Shown here piece after piece: positions 34,816 through 47,928 of a DNA stretch of 64,000 nucleotides. Made by a program: the position numbers and the translations under genes. Source of the DNA: Anaeramoeba flamelloides (taxonomy: Eukaryota > Metamonada > Anaeramoebidae); contig JANTQA010000047.1 in assembly GCA_027625915.1 (NCBI GenBank), forward strand, positions 12,400,001-12,464,000. Direction: 5' to 3'. The notes under the pieces are model-generated. The model worked only from the letters and a program-made list of their open reading frames with translations, did not search any database and had not been told where the DNA came from. Each line of letters opens with the position of its first letter. Positions within the stretch are counted from its first letter, which is position 1.

Positions 34816-37165
34816 TAAATTATTTGGATCAAAACAAAAGGAAAAAAAGATCAGAAAAAAAATTAGTGAATAAAAATGATTTGGTCTACTACAAAAAATC
34901 TCATAACTTGTATCAATCTTTCAGCCTTTTCATACTTTTAAAAACTTTTAGACAAATGTGTAAACCTTTCAAACACTTTTCAAAACCTTTAAAGGGAAAT
35001 GTTTTGCAATTTTGATTAGCTTTGTAAAAGTCACGAGATTTTTTGTTGTGTATTTTGTTGATATTATTTTTTAAGCAGGACAAAAATTGTACAAAAATTC
35101 TGGTCTCTTTTTGGTTTCACAACACTTTTGTTTTTTTGAAATTGTACCAAATGTTGACTGGAATAAAAAGATCAAAAATCAATAATTTTCAATTTAAAAG
35201 TTTTTTCAATTAAAACTTTTGAAAACATATGTGATTTAAAAAACTTAATAGCTTTTAAATTTTCATGAAAAGTAGTTTTCGGTTATTGAAAGTTAACAAT
35301 TAATTTTCTTTTGGATAAACTACAAAATTTTCAATTTAATTCAAAATGTTGTCTTTTGTTAATTAATATTTTTTACCCTTTTTTTGGGATTTTCAAGTTT
35401 ATTTCAAGTATTAGAAATTTGAAAAAATATGGAAGAATATCAGAAACTGAAATCTTGTAGACTGTCAGTCTGAAAGTTCCAAAAAGTCTTGAAAGTATGT
35501 ATATGGGTTGTGATATTCTTGTCCTGAGGTTTTTGAATTCTTCTTTTTATAATTGCTTAAAGTTTTATTTTGTCAATGATTTCTTCATACTTTCAAAAAA
35601 CTGATTACTAACCTCAAAAAATCTACTAACCTCTACCAAGCTTTGGGCCAATTTTCAAACCTTTTAAACATTTATATGCACTTTAAGGAACTTTTTAATA
35701 TATTTCAACTCTTTACATTATTTTATTAGTGTGAAAATATCTTATAAAGTCAAAATTATTTTCCTTTTATTATCAAATACCATCCTACCATCTCATATAC
35801 AATTTTTTCTTTTTGTAACAAATGTGAATTTTCAAAGAATTCGATTAGTATTTGTGTCAAATGTATTTCTTTGTAAAGTTAATTTTTGAATGTTCTGAAT
35901 ATACTTTATGTTAATAATGAAAATAAAATAAGAACTTTATAGAATTGAAATGATATTCAATTGAAAATTTATGTATTTGAATTTGAATATAGCAAAAATT
36001 ATTCCAGAGTCAAAACTTGATAAATTTCAAAGATCATAATCAATTTAAATATTTTTATTTCTTATAATATATTCCTCAAAATCAAAAAGTGGATAATTTT
36101 TATTTTCTTTAGTTATTAAAATCACTTTCTATAACTACAAAATGTTAGAGTAAAATAAAAAAGTTAAAAACGTGATACAAAGATATTAATGTCCATCAAT
36201 ACTCCCTAAATTATCTAATTATCTTTGAAATATAATATTTTTTTAAGAGGTATGTTATAAAAAAAATCTATGTGATCTAATTTTTCACAAAGTATCTTAG
36301 AAAAAAATCTATAATCATAAATTGACTATAAACCTAGCTTATTAAAATAGCTTGATTAGAAATTTTTTTCAACATTTTAAATTTATTTTTGATTTTATTA
36401 TTTTTTAAAAGGATTTTATCCAAAAAAATTTTTGTTTACTTTATATTTTTTTGCAAACTTTTACCAAAAAATTTCCGGTTTTAATAATTGAATCAAATGA
36501 ATCCTAACGGGAAATTTTTTTTTTTTGGTACTTTAGACGCAACAATTTTATGGCTTTTTTTAAGAAAAAATATTTAAAAAATATTAAATCAAGAGAAAAA
36601 TGAAATTTATTTCTTTAGGCCAACACTAAGAGTCTAATAATTAATTTTCTAAAACTTTTATTTAAGCAATATAAAATATTTGAAAAAACAAAAAAAAAAA
36701 TTGTAAAATAATTTCATTTATTAAATTGGAATCAAACAAATATAAACTTTTTAATTGATAAAATAATCAACCCTAAATTTATTAAAAAAAATTAAATTAA
36801 ACTTTTAAATAATATTCCAAGATAATAAAATAATCTTCGAAACCAAGAAATTTTTTTTTTGAATTTTTATGGGTAAAAATCTGAATAATATATTGGTGAA
36901 ATTTGAATTTTTCATTCTAAATTTATAGAGATATTGGAAAATAAGTTCTGGTATATGGTCTCTAATTCAATCACATTATTTATTTTATGTCTAGATTTTA
37001 AAAAGTCAAATATTAAAAAATAGTAAAAATTAAAAAAAAATCAATTATTAATCTGATTTGAACTATTGGCTAAATCATTTAAATTTGTAAAAAAATTCTG
37101 TTAAAAAAATTTCCAAATTTTACAACAAAAAAAAAATATTATTTCTCATTTTAAAAATTAATTTA
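34816..37165. other. Upstream region of TMEM87-like gene and intergenic stretch
   Basis: The first 200 bases hold the TTGAAAAGTGTTT/GAAAGGTTT pair (minus strand, 34961-34988) shared with the SBP2 upstream region. Beyond that the sequence is A/T-rich with no gene seen. Confidence 0.5.
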
Positions 37166-38158
37166 CTGTAGAGAGAAAAATGTTGGACACAGAAAAATAG
37201 TTGGACACCATTTTTAATTGGGAACATTACCGAAAATGATTTTTAATTTCAATCATTTGTGAAATAACTAAAGAAAATAACAATAATCTAAATTATTAGA
37301 ATAACGATTAATGTAATTCTACTTTTTCAAAACCTTATCTCTTATAATCTAAATCAAGTTTAAAAATTACCATTTTCAGAATTAATAGTAAAATTTACTA
37401 CAACTTGGATTTTTGTTAAAATTGCATGATCTAAACCCCAATTCAAAATTTTTAACACACCAAAATTCAATTTGTGAAAAAAAAACTTATTTAATCAATT
37501 AAAGAAGAAATACCAAATTAGAACCATTCACTAATTGAAATGTTAACACTTTTTTATAAATTACAATACTCACAAAACAATAAATAAATAATTATCAATA
37601 CAAATAAATCATGGGTGTGTTAAAAATTTTGGAGAGAGCAAAACAAAAAAATACATTAGTAAATTTGTTTAAATTCTATTAGGAATATTGATCGATCAAA
37701 TGGTTAGATACTACCAACTAATTTTATTTGAGTTCTTCTATTTGGAACAACTTTCAACTTTAACCTAATATCGATGATTGAAAAAAATTTTTGATCCAAC
37801 GAAACAAATTACGTAATTCAAACAATGAAATGAAAACAAAAACTAAAAGATGAAAAAATGATTTTAATAACTTACAAAAATCAAAATTTTCTCAAATTTG
37901 AATGAAATTGTATTAGGTGATTGTTTGGAATGTTTTATCTGTGTGGAAAATTTTGAATTTTAGTTTACTTGAGTTATCAACCATTCAAATGAGTATTCTA
38001 CACAAACCACAGATTAATGAACTTTTAACACCTTTAAACCTGGATTTATATAAAATTCACCTAGTTATCAATAGGATTTGATTTTCAATTTTACTAATGT
38101 TCCCAATTAAAAAAGGTGTCCAACCATTTTTCTGTGTCCAACATTGTTCTCTCAACAG
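37166..38158. mobile_element. TIR element family E, about 993 bases
   Basis: The left end CTGTAGAGAGAAAAATGTTG plus TGGACACAGAAAAATAGTTG is mirrored at the right end (CCAACCATTTTTCTGTGTCC, then CCAACATTGTTCTCTCAACAG). Arms are about 60 bases. Internal sequence recurs in fragments at 27890-28330 and 38750-39010. No long reading frame, so it is probably a non-autonomous or internally decayed DNA transposon. Confidence 0.8.
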
Positions 38159-40623
38159 TTATATTTTTTTTTTTATTTTTAAATTATTTTGAATCAAATA
38201 TAGATATTTTTATTGAATGGTAATCAGGATATAAAACAAACTTTTTATGTGATGTTAAATATATCTTTTGTAATAAATAAATTATTTAATCAAGCATTTT
38301 AGGCAATTTTGGGGTGCATAGGGGCAAAAAAAGTCACGGTGAAGTATGATGTGTTTTAATCATTAAAAATAAGTGGTTTTTGATGTCTAGACAAACTTTT
38401 CAAAAAAGAAATTTTTTTTTTTTTTTTTAACAAAATTTTAAATAGAAAAATAATAAAATCACAATAACAAAAAAAAAAATTCCCAAGGCTAAAAAAAAAT
38501 TTTTTTTCAAGTTATTTTTTTATAGTAAGTAACTATAGAATTTTTAATTATAAATTTTTCTATCTAAGATAATTTTTTATAAATTTTATATCTTATAATC
38601 CTTTGATAAGATTTCAAATTAAAAATTTTGTTTGAAAAGTTTTTAGTCAACTAGATTCCAAAAATTAGTATACAGTTTAAACAGTGGAAAGAACATCATT
38701 ACTCCACTTTAAATTCAATTTGGAAAAAATTTTGATTTTACAAACTATTTCATTTTTTGTCTTTTTTGTTTTGTTTTCATTTCCCTTTTTCCAGTTACAT
38801 AATCTGTTTCGTTAGATCTGAAATTGTTTTTTCAATGGTTGATAGAAGGTTAGTGTTGAGTTTGTTAAATTGGAAAAATCGCATAGAATTGGTAGATGAT
38901 ATCTTAACATTTGATTGATCAACAATTGTTGTAGAAATTTCAACAAATTTACCAATATATTTTTTGTATAACTCGTTTCATTATTTTAGACACACCTGAT
39001 TTTATTTTACGAGTTTGATATTTTTTTTCTTTTATTTGGATTAAAATGATTAGTTATTATAACATTAATACTATCAGTTACTTAAATGTTGTTTTATATT
39101 AGGTTTGGAAAAATACAATAAATTGGGTTTTTTTTTGCCTATTTTTGATTTTGGGTGTGTCCAAATTTTTGGAATGGTGTTTATATTTGGGGTGCTAAGG
39201 GATATAAAAGAAAAAATTAATAACCATTTATATTTCCAAAAGGATGAAAAATGTGAACATTAAATTTGATTGCAAAATTTGTGGAAATCTCAGAAAAAAA
39301 AATTGATTAATCAAAGGGTTGAGATAACAAAAATTTATATTATATGTATTTTTATATTGAAAGGCATCAACTTTTGCATTCTATCAATCATTGTAAAAAA
39401 TATTCATCTCAACTTAGCATATTAACTAATTGGGAAAATGGAATGAAAACAAAAAAAAAAAAAAAAATGATAAAAATAGTTTGTAAAAATATAAAATTTT
39501 TACCGAATCGCATAAAACTTTAGTATCGTTATACTTTAAAGCATTACTACCCGTATAAAAGCAAAAAACTTTCATTTTTTTTGTTTGTCATTTTTTTAAA
39601 TTAACTTTTTTTAAATATCTTTAAATTATAGTTTTGAACTAGGATTTAGTCGCACTTGGATAGCAAACATTATTACTATTCGGGCAACCTTTTATTTATG
39701 GGGTTTTTGAAAAGGGGGGTTTAAAAAAATGACAAAAAAATAGACATTTTTTGTTTTTATACTGGTACTAGTACTTTTAACTGTAATCATTTTTTTATTA
39801 TTTGATTTAGAATAAAATAAAACAAACCTAAACAATCGGATTTTAATTGGTAATATTTTTATTAAATTTGTATCAAATTTTATTGTTATGTCACAAGTAG
39901 TTATATTTGTTGAGAATTAAATTGAAATATTAATAATTAAAAATAGCAACAAAATAATTAATTTTATTTTTTAAATAGTTATTCTTTCAACATTAAACGA
40001 AAAATATATGTTACATCATTTTCAAGAAATAACTGTGATGTTAAACTCAATAATAGGTTACTTTTTGTAGTTTTATATAAAATATGAGAAATTTTTATTT
40101 TAATAAATAGACACAAATTAATAAATTGGCTAGATGATGTTAACTCATATATTTGTTAAATTAAAATATAATTAACAATGAAAATAAAAGATTATTCTTT
40201 TTAAATTTAAGATCTCCAACATTTTATCCAATTATTTTTAAAAAAATACTAGTCACTTAAGGACTACCCCCCTTGAAATGGGAAAGAATGATTATCTTGT
40301 ATACTCTATAAAACCTTGTTATTTTAATTTTTCGTTGCTCAATTTTGGCGTCGTTTGCCTATTATAGATTGTTAAAAAATGAATTTATTTTGAATTAGTT
40401 TTCGAAATTCAAATTTGTAAGAAAGAAAAGTTTCATAGATTCCAAGATATTTAATAATAAATGAGGTTTTATTATTGGTTTGTTGAGGTTTTTATTTAGT
40501 TTTGATTTTATTTCACTTTTTTAAAAATTGTTTATTGAAAATAAATTGTCACTTTTTTATAATAAAAATCTCGAAAATAGTTTTCGAAAAGATCTCACCT
40601 TTGAAAAATAGATATATCAAAAT
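38159..40623. other. Intergenic stretch with a family E fragment
   Basis: 38750-39010 resembles the reverse complement of part of family E (CATTTCCCTTTTTCCAGTTA, AACATTTGATTGATCAACAA). The remainder is A/T-rich with no gene seen. The last 150 bases are the 3' flank of the acyltransferase gene. Confidence 0.5.
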
Positions 40624-42222
40624 TTATTTATTTTTTTTGAAAGACAAGGATGAAGATGATAGCCTACGGGGAATAAAGGTTGTCACAGGTCTTATAAAAA
40701 AAACATAGCAAACAGTTGAAACTAAATAAGTGACGATATAAGAACCAATTAGGCCGAAGAAGAAAACAAATAAAGTAATTTCACCAACTTGATATTGCCT
40801 TCGTTTAATTAAATATACAGATGCTTTCAGAACCTCATGGTGCATCAGGTATGTGATGTAAGACAACTTAGAAAAGGGAAGCCAACATTTCAATTCCAGG
40901 ATTTTTCTGCACCATCTGCCCACAAGGCCGATTTGGTTAATGACCATAAAGAAGAGCCCACAGACCCCAAACGCGAAAATAACACGATGAAATATTGGTA
41001 ATCTGTACAAAAGCTTTTGCCTATGGCCTAGTGTGTTTGGATCTAAATTTGCATAAAGGTTGGATGTGCGAATGAGAAATTGACAAAGGACGAGCCCCAG
41101 AGAAGCTAGAAACCACAACATATTCAATTGAAAAGAGCTTTGTAATTTCCTTTTCAGGTTCGTTTTTAAGACTAAATAAGATAAAAAGGCGCCACATATG
41201 ATAACTGGAACTCTAAAGTGGAACCCTGTGTAGTAATAAACGGTTAGGCTTTGTTTTGATAATCTTTCTTCGCCATAAATGGGGAATATAATTTTGCCTG
41301 TTTTAATTGAAACATGATCAAAAATCAGATCAGATAGGAGGACTGTGGTTCGATCGTACAGCCAAAACTTTGGATTAACAATGGTCAAGAGAAAGATTAG
41401 CCCCAAGGAGAGGAAAAACAGCTTGATTAAAATTTTGATAAAGGACGAATTGGCTTTTTCAAGGTATTTTCTAATGAGCAAAATTGAAAAATAGGTCTTC
41501 ATTTCAACAGACATTGTCCACGACAGCCCAATCGGCATCCACCCAATTAAAGGTAAATAGTCGTTCATAAAAAAAATTATGCAAAGGATACCAAACGTTT
41601 GTGGTTCAAATTTGCCCATCAAAACGCCTGTAGACAAAATTAATCGGAAATAAAGAAATGGGTAAAGATGAAGTAACCTTCTCAAAAGGTAATTAAACGA
41701 ATAGTGTTTGTTTAGCTTTTCGTAACACCTTACAATTAATGGTTTTTTGTTTTTTTCTTTTTCTTCTTCTTTTTCATTTTCTTTTTCATTTTCATTTTCT
41801 TTTTCATTTTCTTTTTCATTTTCTTTTTCTTTTTCATTTTCTTTTTCTTTTTCATTCTCTTTTTCTTTTTCTTGGTTCTGATCCCTTTTTAGATTGTTTT
41901 GGTTCTTTGATGAATCCTCTTCTTGGAAAAATCGATAAGAAATTAAGTAGCCAGTTAAAATCAAAAATAAGTCAACAGCAACATCTAAATTCAAAAAATA
42001 TTTGAAGAAAGAAAAGCCTCTTACAACTTTTATTTCTTCCTTTTTAGAAAAACAACAAATTAAAAAAATATAATGGAAAGCAATAATAGACCAACTTCCA
42101 ATCGTTCTAACGCCATCAACCCAACGATGGTGGTATTTTGGTACATCGTTTTGAAAGATATATTTGTAATGTGATCCAAAATCGTTCCATTTAATTTTTT
42201 TGGAATTTTGCATTGTGGTCAA
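40624..42222 (-). CDS. Acyltransferase-3 family membrane protein (NRF-6/OafA-like)
   Basis: A 532-residue intronless product. The acyltransferase-3 signature is clear: DGVRTIGSWSIIAFHYIF (36-53, with His50 at the usual active-site position), VAVDLFLILTGYLISYRFF (81-99), LLRRLLHLYPFLYFRL (about 179-194), and IGLSWTMSVEMKTYFSIL. Around ten hydrophobic helices are spread along the rest. The family moves acyl groups across or at membranes onto lipids, sugars or other acceptors; the substrate here is unknown. Between helices 2 and 3 (about 118-160) lies a highly charged K/E/N repeat loop encoded by an almost pure purine tract, absent from typical relatives and probably a cytosolic insertion. Composition is less A/T-rich than the flanks. 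Start is the first ATG (MTTMQ); a second Met four codons in is possible. Stop TAA. Confidence 0.88.
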   Translation of the reverse strand: MTTMQNSKKIKWNDFGSHYKYIFQNDVPKYHHRWVDGVRTIGSWSIIAFHYIFLICCFSKKEEIKVVRGFSFFKYFLNLDVAVDLFLILTGYLISYRFFQEEDSSKNQNNLKRDQNQEKEKENEKEKENEKEKENEKENEKENENEKENEKEEEKEKNKKPLIVRCYEKLNKHYSFNYLLRRLLHLYPFLYFRLILSTGVLMGKFEPQTFGILCIIFFMNDYLPLIGWMPIGLSWTMSVEMKTYFSILLIRKYLEKANSSFIKILIKLFFLSLGLIFLLTIVNPKFWLYDRTTVLLSDLIFDHVSIKTGKIIFPIYGEERLSKQSLTVYYYTGFHFRVPVIICGAFLSYLVLKTNLKRKLQSSFQLNMLWFLASLGLVLCQFLIRTSNLYANLDPNTLGHRQKLLYRLPIFHRVIFAFGVCGLFFMVINQIGLVGRWCRKILELKCWLPFSKLSYITYLMHHEVLKASVYLIKRRQYQVGEITLFVFFFGLIGSYIVTYLVSTVCYVFFIRPVTTFIPRRLSSSSLSFKKNK

Positions 42223-43424
42223 ATCAAAAGAGTTTTCTTAAAAATGATTTTTGTCAGTGCATTTCCTTTTTATAGCAATACAATAATTCGGGTTTAGAAT
42301 TGTTCAAAGGGTGCTAATAATGTGGGGTATACACTATTTGAAAAACTTAAAACACAATTAAATTGGTTTTTTGCCAACTCTTAAAAGTTTCAACAATATT
42401 TTACCGGTTTTTGGATTTTTGTCATTCAGCAATTATAAATCAGTGTTTCGGATCAATTTGTTGAGACAATTTGTTTGGTACTCAATTACTTTATTATCGT
42501 CAATGGTCCAGTTTATTCAATAACCCCTTTTGGTTTTAATAGTTTTTTCAGACACTTAGTGTGGTTTGTAAATAGTTTTTTACCAAATTTTGAGAACAAA
42601 ATTTACAATAGTGTTTTAATGGTATTGAATTATAAACCGGAAAAAATTTTCATTTCCTTTTCAATTTCCTATTTCAAATAAATCCCGAATTACAGCACAC
42701 TTCAGAGAAAACTCTTTTTATAAAAGATAAATATAGAAAATGAAGTGAAAATTAACCCATTTAGAATTCTAATACCAGTAGTTTGTGCTGAAATGAAAAA
42801 TTTTCAAGAGTGTGTTTATTTTTCAAAAGGGTGTATAACTTGACAATAATACTTTACAATCAAACAAAAAAAAAAAATTTTATTTCGAGTTTTTTGCGAA
42901 ATATTTTTTCTTCTAATTGAATGAATAAGCAAAAGGTTTTCTTGTAATACCAATTTGAATTGATTTTTTTCACATACTTAATTTGCTCTCTTTATTCAAC
43001 TTTTTGAAATGATAAATTTCATTTTTCAAACAAGGCAAGGCTCTTGTTAAAGGATTTTAATGCAACAAAATTTCGGCTAATTAACTTATTTTTCTATTCT
43101 CGAACATTACTTCATTTAGGATTCTTATCACTCAAAATAGAACAAAGTATCGAAATAAAGTTCACCAATTGCAAAAGATGATTTCAATGCTCAAGGTTAC
43201 AGAAAAAAAAGAAAATAAAGGAAACTTTTTTGTGGATTTTATTTTACACAAAAAACTGAAAATTCTAAGAAATCAATATTGCACATTTATAAAACTAAAA
43301 ATCAGTTTTTACGACAATACACATCTCTTTTTTGTTGTTTTTTTTAAAAATAAAACTCATAGATTTGGAGGTTGTGGGTTTTAGTGATGAGTTATCTTAA
43401 ATTAGGTTATTTTTTTTCTAAATA
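42223..43424. other. Upstream region of acyltransferase gene and spacer
   Basis: A/T-rich. Open frames at 42475-42681 and 43169-43384 are F/K-rich without family resemblance and are not accepted. Confidence 0.5.
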
Positions 43425-43903
43425 CAGTGATCAAAATAATGCGTGCACAACGACTATAATCCGTGTTTCAAAATATTATCCGTGATTTTTTTTATTCTTG
43501 TACCAATGTAACATCCAATCTACTAACAAATAGTATACCTAAGTTAAAATCAATTTTGAAAGTAAAGGTCTGGATATTTTCAGTAAAATTTAAATTATTC
43601 ATGCAAATAGTTTAAAATTTTCCATAATATTCTCAATTTTTTTGAAATTTTTTGTTTTTTTTATTAGAAAAATTTCGATTCAAAATTTTACTCTATTTTT
43701 TGAGATAAATTTTGCAATTTGATCCTTTATTTTTAGAATTTCTTTTTAAATAATAGAACTTTAAGAAACCAATACCATATTTTTTTAGGGTTTATTATGG
43801 GTTTCTTTGATTGTTTAATGTATAGGTTTTCTATAACAAAAAAACACGCTTTTTATTTTGAAACACGCATTAAATTTTTTTGCACGCTTTATTTTGACTA
43901 CAG
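43425..43903. mobile_element. TIR element family B, copy 1 (complete)
   Basis: 479 bases flanked by TA. The left end CAGTGATCAAAATAATGCGT, then CCGTGTTTCAAAATA, is mirrored by the right end (TTTTGAAACACGC, then GCACGCTTTATTTTGACTACAG). It matches an inverted copy at 54203-54680 and fragments at 52600-52800 and 54683-55195. TA sites and CAGT-like ends suggest the Tc1/mariner group. Non-coding. Confidence 0.85.
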
Positions 43904-44830
43904 TAGAGACCAATAAAAATAAAAAAATCTTCGAGTAAATTTAATTGCTAACACAAAAAATATTAAGGTATCCCTAAATTTCAAAATAAAGTCAAAAACT
44001 GATCTCCTGATAAATGTTAAAACTTAATTTTAATGCAATTATTCCATAATGAATTATTATTTTTACAAGTTTGATCCATTTTTCTCATTTATGAAAAGTT
44101 CTAAATTCAAACATATTTCCAAAATATATCAAAAAAAATTATTTTATTTGAAACAAGAAAGAAATCTTATTATCTGGTGTGTAAAGGGAGTGTACCAAAA
44201 TATACTTCAAAAATAAACTCACCAATTTTTAAAATAACGTAGTTTAAAAACTCTACTTTGTTCAAAATAATTACAATATTTCTCTAAAACTTGAAAAAAA
44301 TAAATTTTGTTCAGTCAAAGGACAGTCCCAATCATTTTTTTTCTTTTTATTGAGCTAAATAAAAAAATCCGACTAAAAACGACCAAACCTTTAAATTAAA
44401 ATATCTCCTAAAATATTTTATTAACGCCTGGAAAATTCTACTTAAAATCACAAAAAATACTTTTTTAATTGATTATTTTTAATCAATAATTAATAACCCA
44501 AACTTAATTATTCCAAAAGTTATTAACATCCCAAATATTAAAACATTTCAATAGACTTATTACATAACTTTATTATCATTTCTCAATTTTTCAAAGCTTT
44601 TCAAACAAATAAATTGAAATCAAATATACAATACAATTTTAAATAATAAATATTGTCAATTAACTGATTTTAATAAAAATAAAAGTTCTTTGTTTATATT
44701 CTTAATATTTGAAATGGATTATTACCTAATCTTAACATTTCAATGCATTTATTAAAATATTTGTAAAATAAATAAATAACCGATTTTTTCAGATCTTTAA
44801 TGATTCAATCTTTTATTTATTTTTAATGTA
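43904..44830. other. Intergenic stretch, no gene seen
   Basis: A/T-rich spacer between TIR elements, with stops in all frames. Confidence 0.6.
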
Positions 44831-45246
44831 TAGCTATCACAAGGCTACCATGAATTTTTTCAATATCAAATTTTGATGTAGATATTGATTTTTAAATCTA
44901 AGAGTATAAGAATAATATAGCTCATATGAAAAAAAAAAATTTTTTTTGATTTATAAATGAGCTCATATGAAAAATAAACTTCTGATATATAATCAAAAAA
45001 GAAAATCATTTTTTTAAGAGTTAATTTTAGGTTATATGTTAATGAATTTTCGATGTTTAGGGTCATTTTGGGTTCTGAAATTTTATTTTTTGTAAATCAG
45101 TAAAAATTCTTGAATATTTATTCATTTAGGAATTTTTTTTTTTCAATATGAGCTTTATTATTCTCTGTTTCAACTCTTTTTAGAAATTTATATCAACATC
45201 GAAATTTGATATTGAAGAAAATTTTCAGGTATTCTTGGAACGACTG
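44831..45246. mobile_element. TIR element family D, copy 2
   Basis: 416 bases between TA dinucleotides. The arms repeat the family D ends (AAGGCTACCATGAATTTTTT, TCAATATCAAATTTTGATGT and inverse). It aligns with 11539-11936 through the interior (GTTAATTTTAGGT versus GTAAATTTTATGT, TCATTTAGGAATTTTTTTT). Non-coding. Confidence 0.8.
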
Positions 45247-45554
45247 TATTTTTATAATAAGAATAAAATTCCAATGTTATTTGTTCATATAAACTCTCAT
45301 AAATTATTCAAATTGAGATTTCATAAAAATAAACAAGTTTTAGATATTTTTCTTTTTTCAAAATTGATCCAAAAATTCAAATAAAAGGGGTAAAATCTTT
45401 TTTACTAAAAATTTAATTTAGAAAATGAATTCTTCTCAAAACGATAACATATATCTCTACAGTTGATTTATGTGTTTGGTGACAGGGTTTAATTGAATCC
45501 CTGTGGTGATAATTATTCTATTACCTTTATGTAAAAAAAAAAAAAAAAGTGTTA

Positions 45555-45751
45555 CAGTCAGTTTCACTTTTAAGGCACAACCTTTCAATGGAAATTTAAG
45601 GCACAAAAAAATCTCAAATTCAGGTACAAAATTTGTAATTTTTTTTTTTACAATTTATTTTACTACCATCTGAATTTTGTGCCTTAAATTGGGATTTTTA
45701 TTGTGCTTTAAATTTCGTTGAATGGTTGTGCCTTAAAAGTGGAACTGGGTG
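45555..45751. mobile_element. MITE family A, copy 2
   Basis: 197 bases flanked by TA. The left end is CAGTCAGTTTCACTTTTAAG, and the right arm is inverse with its outermost bases eroded (GGAACTGGGTG). AAGGCACAA boxes are visible. Confidence 0.88.
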
Positions 45752-46516
45752 TACTATTGCCTTAAATAGGGTGATGATTATTGGATATTTGTAGAAAAAT
45801 TATTCTATAAAATGTACTATTGGAAATACTATTTAATTTGGAAAGTACTTTTTTTACAAACTCTATTTTTCAGGAATAACTTCGTAAAAATCTTAAAATC
45901 ACAGTTAATGAATATGAGAACTTCTGAGAAAAAAAAAGAGCTATTTACAAAAAAAAATACAAATAATTTTCAAAAACACAAACAAAAAAGTCAACGTGGG
46001 TATTCTTACAGCTGTGTTTGTCTTTGAAAGATAATAGAGAAAATATTTTCACATCATTTGGTTTTTTACTAAATGTTATTCAGGAATATCTTTCTTAATT
46101 TGAATGAATTTGAGAAAATAAGTATGTCTTTTTTAAATTAATGATTCAAAATACATGAGTTATTTTTCATTGAAGTTATGAAAATCTTTAAGGAAAAAAA
46201 TACAAAATAACTAATATAAATATACTTTGAAAATTGGTTATTTTTTGGCATTTTTTTAACTTTTCTTTCATATAAAATAACTTAAAACAAGCTACTATAT
46301 GGTGTATAGACCAAACGTTATGTGGTAATAAGTTTTATCTCTTATGATCCTGAAGAAATATTCAATATAATTTTTTTAAAGAATAGGAAATTTTATCAGA
46401 TCATGTGTTTAATTGTAAATTAGTGATTTTTAAAGCAAAAAAAAAAACAACTCTCTTTTGATAAGGGAAATACTTTCTGGTTACCTATAAAAAATTTTGA
46501 AAAAATTAAGTTTTAA
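45752..46516. other. Intergenic stretch, no gene seen
   Basis: A/T-rich spacer between two family A copies. The 71-codon open frame at 45812-46027 is not accepted. Confidence 0.55.
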
Positions 46517-46716
46517 CAGTAGAATCGGCCCCACCTTTAAGCCACAAACTTTCAACAAAATTTTAGGAAAAATAAAAATTGCTAAATTTAGTATCAAAAT
46601 TCCACTTTTAGTAAAATAATTTGTGTCAAAAATTAAGAAAAAATGTCTTTAATTTTAATTTTTTTAAGAGTTTTCAATTTCGTTGAAATTTTGTGACTTA
46701 TAAATGTTTTGATTGT
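46517..46716. mobile_element. MITE family A, copy 3 (strongly diverged)
   Basis: Same length and palindromic layout as the other family A copies. Recognisable from CCACCTTTAAGCCACAAACT on the left and TTGTGACTTATAAATG on the right; ends and boxes are eroded, so it is probably an old insertion. Confidence 0.65.
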
Positions 46717-46759
46717 GTATTCAGAAGAAGGGCCCTAAGTGGGAAACTTCATTCCATTA

Positions 46760-47125
46760 TTTCTTAATATTGAGATAGTGAAATATAAAAATAGGATAAC
46801 TGGAAAATAAAAAAGTCAAAAAATAACTAAGATTTAAATCAAATCAGACCAAAAAGAAAAAAGAAATAACAACTAATTAAATAAAGTTCCCCAGATGAAA
46901 ATTCATGATCAATTATCAAATGAAATTAAATTAACCAAAAATATCTCGGTCGTGATAGTTGGTGTTTTCAATTAAAAGATATCATAGTTTTTTTTTTTGA
47001 TTTTTTACTAATTACCTATTAAAAATCTTTTTCTCTTTTTTTTTTTTTTTGTTCATTTTTCAATTTTTTAAAAAAAAAATTGCTTTTTAAACATAAAAAT
47101 AATTTGGGAATGTCCTTGATAACAA
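46760..47125. repeat. Dispersed repeat family F, copy 2
   Basis: Matches 28530-28925 in the same orientation (AATCAAATCAGACCAAAAAG, ATTAACCAAAAATATC, ACATAAAAATAATTTGGGAA). Non-coding. Confidence 0.7.
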
Positions 47126-47257
47126 TAATTGTGAACTCGACGAGTCTAGTGTTAATTTTATGAAAGGGCATCTACGTAAAAACCTCTAGAGCTTATTATT
47201 ACTTTTGTAATAATAATAATATATGTTAATTATTGCAAAAAATCTTATAAAATTTCA

Positions 47258-47296
<39 letters not shown>

Positions 47297-47928
47297 AAAG
47301 GGGTTTTAAAAGCATAAAAGGTAGTTTTAATAAAGTCAGAATTGATAAAAATAATAAAAATAATAAATACATCGAAAAATCGTTTTTTATTTTTTAATTT
47401 TTTTTCAATACAACAAACGAAAATAATTATTCTTTAATTTTGTTTTCAAAAAAATATTAAAGAATATTTTAACAAAATTAACACCTTTTTTTCATCTCTT
47501 TTTGTTAAATTTTTTTTGTTTGTGGATTTAAAGTTGCATGAATTTAAATTCATTACTTTTTATAATGTATACAAATTAAATAAAATCAATCAAGTTTGAA
47601 TAAGTGTAAATTTCAATTTCAAAAATCGAAATTATTAAATATTTTTCATAATATTATCATTATTCGTCCCGTTGAATGAAAAATAATTTTGTACTTTTCA
47701 TTACCTGAAGTAATAAACAAAGTTATTATTGTTTAATACCTGATATTTTATCAATTTGTATAATCATTATTTTACTTTAATCGGTTTTTTGTAAAACAAA
47801 AGAGATGAAAAAAAAAAAAAAAAAATAATTTTCAAAGTTAAGAACAAAGAAAAACAATTGGAATAAAATATAAAAGATGGGAAAAAGAAAGGATAGAATG
47901 AGGGTGTTATCATAAAGTCAACGAATAA
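47126..47928. other. 3' flank of MAF1 with TA microsatellite
   Basis: (TA)n at 47260-47293; otherwise A/T-rich with no gene seen. Confidence 0.6.

Noticed and set aside
42475-42681. 68-codon open frame upstream of the acyltransferase
   Set aside because: No family resemblance; lies in the promoter region and is F/N/Y-rich.
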